From: Anaerolineae bacterium
GTDB lineage: Bacteria; Chloroflexota; Anaerolineae; Aggregatilineales; Phototrophicaceae
DNA length: 9,296 nucleotides
Assembly (NCBI GenBank): GCA_015492875.1
Contig: WGEI01000172.1
Coordinates: 1-9,296 of the forward strand
Direction of reading: 5' to 3'
Numbering within the stretch: the first letter of the stretch is position 1; every line of letters starts with the position of its first letter. This document shows positions 6,811 to 9,296 of the stretch, one piece after another. Both the position numbers and the translations under genes were made by a program. The notes under the pieces were generated by a model. That model did no database searches. It worked only from the letters and a program-made list of their open reading frames with translations, and was not told where the DNA came from.

Positions 6811-7035
6811 GTTATGAGGTATGCTGAAAGTGGTGAGGTGTGTAAAAGGAAAATGGACTTTTCATAAGTGCCTGTCGCTTTACTGGTGTGGTCTGCTTTG
6901 CAAGAGCATACAGTGCGAATCGCTATGCAGGTGACGCCGCAGGACTATCGTAAGCGCCTTTTGCGCAGTGAGGAAGAGGCATTGCAATTTTTCACAGAAT
7001 GGCACGCCCGTCACGCCGAGATGGATTTATCTTAA
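6811..7035 (+). pseudogene. 5'-truncated remnant of a fourth small-family copy
   Basis: Reading from 6853 gives M-D-F-S-stop and then 55 codons beginning VPVALLVWSALQEHTVRI, continuing through 'VTPQDYRKRLLRSEEEALQFFTEWH' to a TAA at 7033-7035. This matches the C-terminal 60 or so residues of the neighbouring copies without a frameshift. The in-frame TAA (6865-6867) replaces the invariant His codon (CAT) of the SHVPVALL block. Upstream, GTT ATG AGG ... GAA AGT (from 6811) matches the VMRES codons with a 6-base insertion, and the following linker carries one codon fewer than expected relative to that insertion. The first 75 or so residues are missing. A GTG at 6868 could open a 55-codon frame, but it lacks a ribosome binding site. 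The remnant shows that the array once had at least four members. Confidence 0.8.
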
Positions 7036-7107
7036 GCCGTACTGAGATGAAGCAGGGCTGCTTTTATGTTATTAAATTCACATTTTGAGAAGCACTTTGT
7101 GAGAATT

Positions 7108-7116
7108 TGATATATT
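7108..7116 (+). promoter_or_regulatory. Possible extended -10 promoter for copies 2 and 3
   Basis: TGATATATT (TG-n-TATATT) lies 84 bases before the copy 2 ATG in an AT-rich stretch. TTGAGA at 7085-7090 resembles a -35 box, but the spacing of 20 bases is long. An imperfect inverted repeat, AATTCACA (7075-7082) with TGTGAGAATT (7098-7107), lies directly upstream. Confidence 0.4.
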
Positions 7117-7160
7117 ATGTAATATACAAGTCTCTCTCATTAGAGCTATTGGGACTTATT

Positions 7161-7196
7161 AAGGAGATAAGCTAAAAGATAAGTGAGGAGATAAAC
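7161..7196 (+). repeat. Three 12-bp tandem repeats in the leader of copy 2
   Basis: The units are AAGGAGATAAGC, TAAAAGATAAGT and GAGGAGATAAAC, with GATAA recurring exactly every 12 bases (7166, 7178, 7190). Units 1 and 3 contain an AGGAG-type Shine-Dalgarno sequence; unit 3 lies 9 bases from the ATG at 7200 and is the likely ribosome binding site. Unit number could tune ribosome access. Confidence 0.7.
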
Positions 7197-7199
7197 ACG

Positions 7200-7631
7200 A
7201 TGAAATATCCCCGTATCGATAGCGATAACCTGACCGCTTATTACGATGCCGATAGTCGGGTGACCCATGTCACCTATCGTGGCCCGATGACGGCAAGCCT
7301 GACTATACGGGTATATCGTTGGATAGGTGAATTGGCGAAAATTATGACGCCGCAAGATGTGCATGGCAGTATTTTTGACTTTCGGGATGTGACCAATTTT
7401 GAGAGTTATTCGCTCAGCACGGTGATGAACGAAAGCCGCAAGTTGAATATGAAGATGGATTTCTCGCATGTGCCGGTGGCTTTACTGGTTGGTTCTGGTT
7501 TGCAAGAACAGATGGTGCGGGTGGTGATGAAGGTGACGCCGCAAGACCACCGCAAGGCCATTGTGCATAGTGAAGAAGAGGCATGGGCTTTTATCGAAGC
7601 ATGGAATAAAAAATACGCGACCACAGATTAG
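7200..7631 (+). CDS. Small cytosolic family protein, copy 2 (SpoIIAA/STAS-like candidate), 143 aa
   Basis: The ATG is preceded by GAGGAG (7185-7190) in the third leader repeat. All family blocks are present: RIDSDNLT (5-12), YRGPMTASLTIR (26-37), HGSIFDFRDVTNF (55-67), LSTVMNES (72-79), DFSHVPVALLVGSGLQEQM (87-105), TPQDHRK (113-119) and SEEEAWAFIEAW (124-135). Copies 2 and 3 share the 'GPMTASLTIR' and 'GSGLQEQMVRV' variants not found in copy 1, so they are the more recent pair. The stretch 87-108 is identical in both proteins while the DNA differs only at synonymous sites, indicating a protein kept under purifying selection. There is no signal peptide or membrane helix. Copy 3 follows after 51 bases without a convincing terminator, so the two are probably cotranscribed. 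The biochemical role is unknown. Confidence 0.85.
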   Translation: MKYPRIDSDNLTAYYDADSRVTHVTYRGPMTASLTIRVYRWIGELAKIMTPQDVHGSIFDFRDVTNFESYSLSTVMNESRKLNMKMDFSHVPVALLVGSGLQEQMVRVVMKVTPQDHRKAIVHSEEEAWAFIEAWNKKYATTD

Positions 7632-7682
7632 CCGCTGCGGTGTTTTATTTAGCGCATTCTATCGTTTAGGGGAGGTTTTCTC

Positions 7683-8117
7683 ATGACCACTTTGCCGCGC
7701 ATGGATAGCGATGACCTGACTGTCTATTTTGATGAGGCTACATCAATCGCGTGGGCGATTTATCGTGGTCCGATGACAGCATCGCTTACCATTCGTGCCT
7801 ACCAAGCGATGGCGGAAATTGTCAGCGTTATTGGTGCAGAAGCTATTTATGGCGCAATCTTCGATTTTCGCGAGGTGACGAACTTCGAGAGCTATACGCT
7901 GAGCACGGTCATGCGCGAGAGCAAAAAGGCCAACATGAAATTTGACTTCTCACATGTGCCGGTGGCCTTGCTGGTTGGCTCTGGCTTGCAAGAGCAAATG
8001 GTGCGGGTGACGCTCAAAGTATCGCCACAGGACTTCCGCAAGCGCATTGTGCGCAGTGAAGCAGAGGCGAAGGCCTTTATTAGTGAGTGGCATAGCCGTG
8101 ACGCCTCCTCTGGATGA
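7683..8117 (+). CDS. Small cytosolic family protein, copy 3 (SpoIIAA/STAS-like candidate), 144 aa
   Basis: The ATG at 7683 follows a strong AGGGGAGG (7668-7675) at 7 bases spacing. Family blocks are complete: MDSDDLT (7-13), YRGPMTASLTIR (27-38), YGAIFDFREVTNF (56-68), LSTVMRES (73-80), the SHVPVALLVGSGLQEQM block (90-106), SPQDFRK (114-120) and SEAEAKAFISEW (125-136). The helix after 'TIRAY' (about 39-52) and the C-terminal tail diverge most from copy 2, which may mark partner-specific surfaces. It ends 15 bases before the stop of the converging lutC. It is a likely second gene of an operon with copy 2. Its function cannot be assigned from sequence; a regulatory anti-sigma-antagonist-like role would be speculation based on a possible STAS-like fold. 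Confidence 0.85.
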   Translation: MTTLPRMDSDDLTVYFDEATSIAWAIYRGPMTASLTIRAYQAMAEIVSVIGAEAIYGAIFDFREVTNFESYTLSTVMRESKKANMKFDFSHVPVALLVGSGLQEQMVRVTLKVSPQDFRKRIVRSEAEAKAFISEWHSRDASSG

Positions 8118-8130
8118 GCGTTATCGACGG

Positions 8131-8157
8131 GCTTATCGTTTGATGATGGCGATAAGC
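8131..8157. other. Inverted repeat between converging copy 3 and lutC
   Basis: GCTTATCG (8131-8138) and CGATAAGC (8150-8157) are perfect 8-base arms around an 11-base loop. The repeat covers the last codons of lutC, 14 bases after the copy 3 stop. Its position suits a bidirectional terminator for the convergent transcripts, but there is no T-run on either side. Confidence 0.4.
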
Positions 8158-8822
8158 TCTGCGGGGCCATGAACGCCGAGCACTTTCATCATCTCGATAT
8201 CACCAGTGGCGCTGGGGCCGCTGATGAAAGCGATGTTCGCCCGCGCGCGGAGGTCTTCATGCGCGCTTGTACGCTGCTGTGCCAGCCAATCCTCAAGCCG
8301 CCCGACGAGTTGGTCAAGCCCCGCCACAGCGATATGTAGCGGGGGGAGGATGGTTGGTAAGCGACCACGCCCTTTGCCGCTACTCACGATGAGCGTGCCG
8401 GTTGTAGCGGCTATGGCGTCTACGCCCGTGATGCCGGCGCCTGCTTGGTGCGCCTTTTCCAGCGTATTCGCCCGGTTCTCTTCCTTTATATGGGGCTGCT
8501 GGATATGGACGCCCGCCGCTTGCAATTGTTGCTTCAAGCCACGCACGGGGATATGGGTGAAGTGCCACGCCAACACGTTTGTGATAGCCCGCTCTTTCAA
8601 CGCTTGTAAGAGCACTTTTGCCGCCGCTGCGTCGCCATCTACCACTTGCACCTGTGTATGAACAGCTTGTGCCGCCTCGATGAAGCGGGCGAGAAGTGCC
8701 TCTCTATCACCTGCATCGATGCCCGTAACAGGGGCGTAATGGCGCGGGCGCATGGGCGCATCGGGGAAGGGACGCCGCGCCGCCCGTAGACGGGCGAGAA
8801 TGTGCTCGCGTGATGATGTCAT
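8133..8822 (-). CDS. lutC: Lactate utilization protein C (LUD domain), 229 aa
   Basis: LutC is a subunit of the cytosolic LutABC complex, which oxidises L-lactate to pyruvate in place of a flavin dehydrogenase. The LUD domain fills most of the protein: 'ITGVDAIAATTGTLIVSSGKG' (131-151) followed by 'GRLPTILPPLHIAV' (153-166), then 'ISGPSATGDIE' (200-210) and the terminal 'GVHGPAELIAII' (216-227). The usual Glu of the 'AETGT' motif is Thr (140). The start chosen is the ATG at 8822, which overlaps the lutB stop as ATGA and has AGGGAG (8831-8836) 8 bases upstream; an in-frame ATG at 8852 would run 30 bases into lutB. The overlap implies translational coupling. The operon ends here, converging on small-protein copy 3. 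Confidence 0.9.
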   Translation of the reverse strand: MTSSREHILARLRAARRPFPDAPMRPRHYAPVTGIDAGDREALLARFIEAAQAVHTQVQVVDGDAAAAKVLLQALKERAITNVLAWHFTHIPVRGLKQQLQAAGVHIQQPHIKEENRANTLEKAHQAGAGITGVDAIAATTGTLIVSSGKGRGRLPTILPPLHIAVAGLDQLVGRLEDWLAQQRTSAHEDLRARANIAFISGPSATGDIEMMKVLGVHGPAELIAIIKR

Positions 8823-9296
8823 GCGTTGTTCTCCCTGTTTTGTTGCCACCACTCATGAAATGACTGTTCCGCCAGCGGGGGGAAATCCCGACTATCCGTC
8901 CAACCGTTGAAGGGGAACGGGAGTTGGCGGATAGCGCCATGTTCGCCCTTCAGCTTGGCTGTGACGCGCCGTCCCATCTCGCCGCTGAGGTGATACAGTA
9001 GCGGGTGGCGGAAGGTGTAGCTATAGCCTTGCATCCCTGCGCGCCAGTAGAGGGGTTGCTGGCCTGCGAGGTCTCGGCGTAGTTTGATGAGCATGGTGGG
9101 GATGTCAATATCGACCGGGCAGGCATCTTTACAAGCCCCGCACAGGCTACTGGCAAACGGCAGCGGCTCGGCCTGCTCTTTCCCATGAAATAGCGGCGTG
9201 AGGACAGAGCCGATGGGGCCGGGGTAAATTGAGCCATAGCTATGCCCGCCAACCGCGCCATAGACGGGGCAGGTGTTCATACAAGCGCCACAACGG
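8819..9296 (-). CDS. lutB: Lactate utilization protein B, C-terminal 158 residues (5' part beyond window)
   Basis: The frame is open to the window edge, and the visible part begins 'RCGACMNTCPVYGAVGGHSYG', the first ferredoxin-like 4Fe-4S site (CxxCxxxCP, with a further Cys expected just outside the window). A second site, 'SSLCGACKDACPVDIDI' (visible residues 49-65), follows. The 'GSIYPGPIGSVLTPL' segment between the clusters and the tail with 'AGMQGYSYTFRHPLLYHLSGEMGR' are typical of LutB/YkgF proteins of about 460-480 residues. LutB has a LUD domain N-terminal to these clusters, which is not visible here. It passes electrons within the LutABC lactate-oxidising complex. The ATG at 9280 is internal to the first cluster and is not the start. 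The gene is coupled to lutC by an ATGA overlap; lutA would be expected upstream, outside the window. Confidence 0.93.
   Translation of the reverse strand, partial: RCGACMNTCPVYGAVGGHSYGSIYPGPIGSVLTPLFHGKEQAEPLPFASSLCGACKDACPVDIDIPTMLIKLRRDLAGQQPLYWRAGMQGYSYTFRHPLLYHLSGEMGRRVTAKLKGEHGAIRQLPFPFNGWTDSRDFPPLAEQSFHEWWQQNRENNA

Larger units (their letters stand above)
6670..7199 (+). other. 530-base gap between copies 1 and 2
   Basis: This stretch contains no intact gene. From left to right it holds the copy 1 terminator (6698-6724), about 85 bases with nothing recognisable, a decayed family remnant (about 6811-7035), an AT-rich promoter zone (about 7075-7125) and a 12-bp tandem repeat leading into copy 2. 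Confidence 0.7.

Noticed and set aside
6868..7035. A functional 55-codon gene starting at GTG 6868
   Set aside because: No Shine-Dalgarno at usable spacing, and the content is just the C-terminal part of the neighbouring family, directly after an in-frame stop at a conserved codon.
7161..7196. CRISPR-like array
   Set aside because: The units are contiguous 12-mers without spacers, so they form a short tandem repeat and not a CRISPR.
7632..7652. Small GC hairpin plus T-rich stretch between copies 2 and 3 as a terminator
   Set aside because: The stem is only about 3-4 bp with a 2-3 base loop, too weak to call. Cotranscription of copies 2 and 3 is more likely.
8206..8661. Plus-strand 151-codon open frame opposite lutC
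   Set aside because: It is a low-complexity Ala/Ser/Cys/Arg-rich antisense shadow of a clear LUD-domain gene and has no family resemblance.
8823..8852. Longer lutC start at ATG 8852
   Set aside because: It would overlap lutB by over 30 bases and adds a non-homologous 10-residue leader. The ATGA overlap with AGGGAG upstream at 8822 is the usual arrangement.

Overview
The window looks like a chromosomal segment of a bacterium, most likely a Chloroflexota (Anaerolineae-like) lineage. That is inferred from the style of the large class A penicillin-binding-protein homologue with Ig-like C-terminal domains, from the small paralogous proteins beside it, and from moderately GC-rich coding DNA with AT-rich gaps. 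No marker gene in the window settles the taxonomy. There are no tRNAs, rRNAs, CRISPR arrays, transposases or phage genes.

Layout. Positions 1-1495 carry two short envelope genes on the plus strand: an exported or membrane-anchored SRPBCC-like protein (119-694) and a two-helix membrane protein with a C-terminal SHOCT motif (831-1313). Each is followed by a terminator-like hairpin. Positions 1496-4441 encode a 981-residue GT51/transpeptidase protein with Ig-like domains. Its transpeptidase motifs are all replaced, and its glycosyltransferase motifs are partly eroded. It converges, with overlapping stop codons, on a minus-strand pair: a metal-dependent amidohydrolase (4821-6071) and a 101-residue protein of unknown function downstream of it (4438-4743).

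Positions 6229-8117 hold a tandem family of small (143-146 residue) proteins, perhaps of the SpoIIAA-like/STAS-like class. Copy 1 has its own promoter and a strong terminator. A 5'-truncated remnant with an in-frame stop follows, and then a probable two-gene operon with copies 2 and 3. The leader of copy 2 contains three 12-bp tandem repeats. Converging from the right edge is a lactate-utilisation (lut) operon: the 3' end of lutB, which contains iron-sulfur motifs, and a complete lutC that starts within the lutB stop codon (ATGA overlap).

Functional reading. LutB and LutC should act in L-lactate oxidation. The large GT51 protein probably sits in the cytoplasmic membrane with its domains outside, and is predicted to be transpeptidase-dead. 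The amidohydrolase is a cytosolic hydrolase of unknown substrate. No established multi-gene defence or mobile system is visible. The most unusual elements are the degenerate penicillin-binding protein and the expanding and decaying small-protein family.
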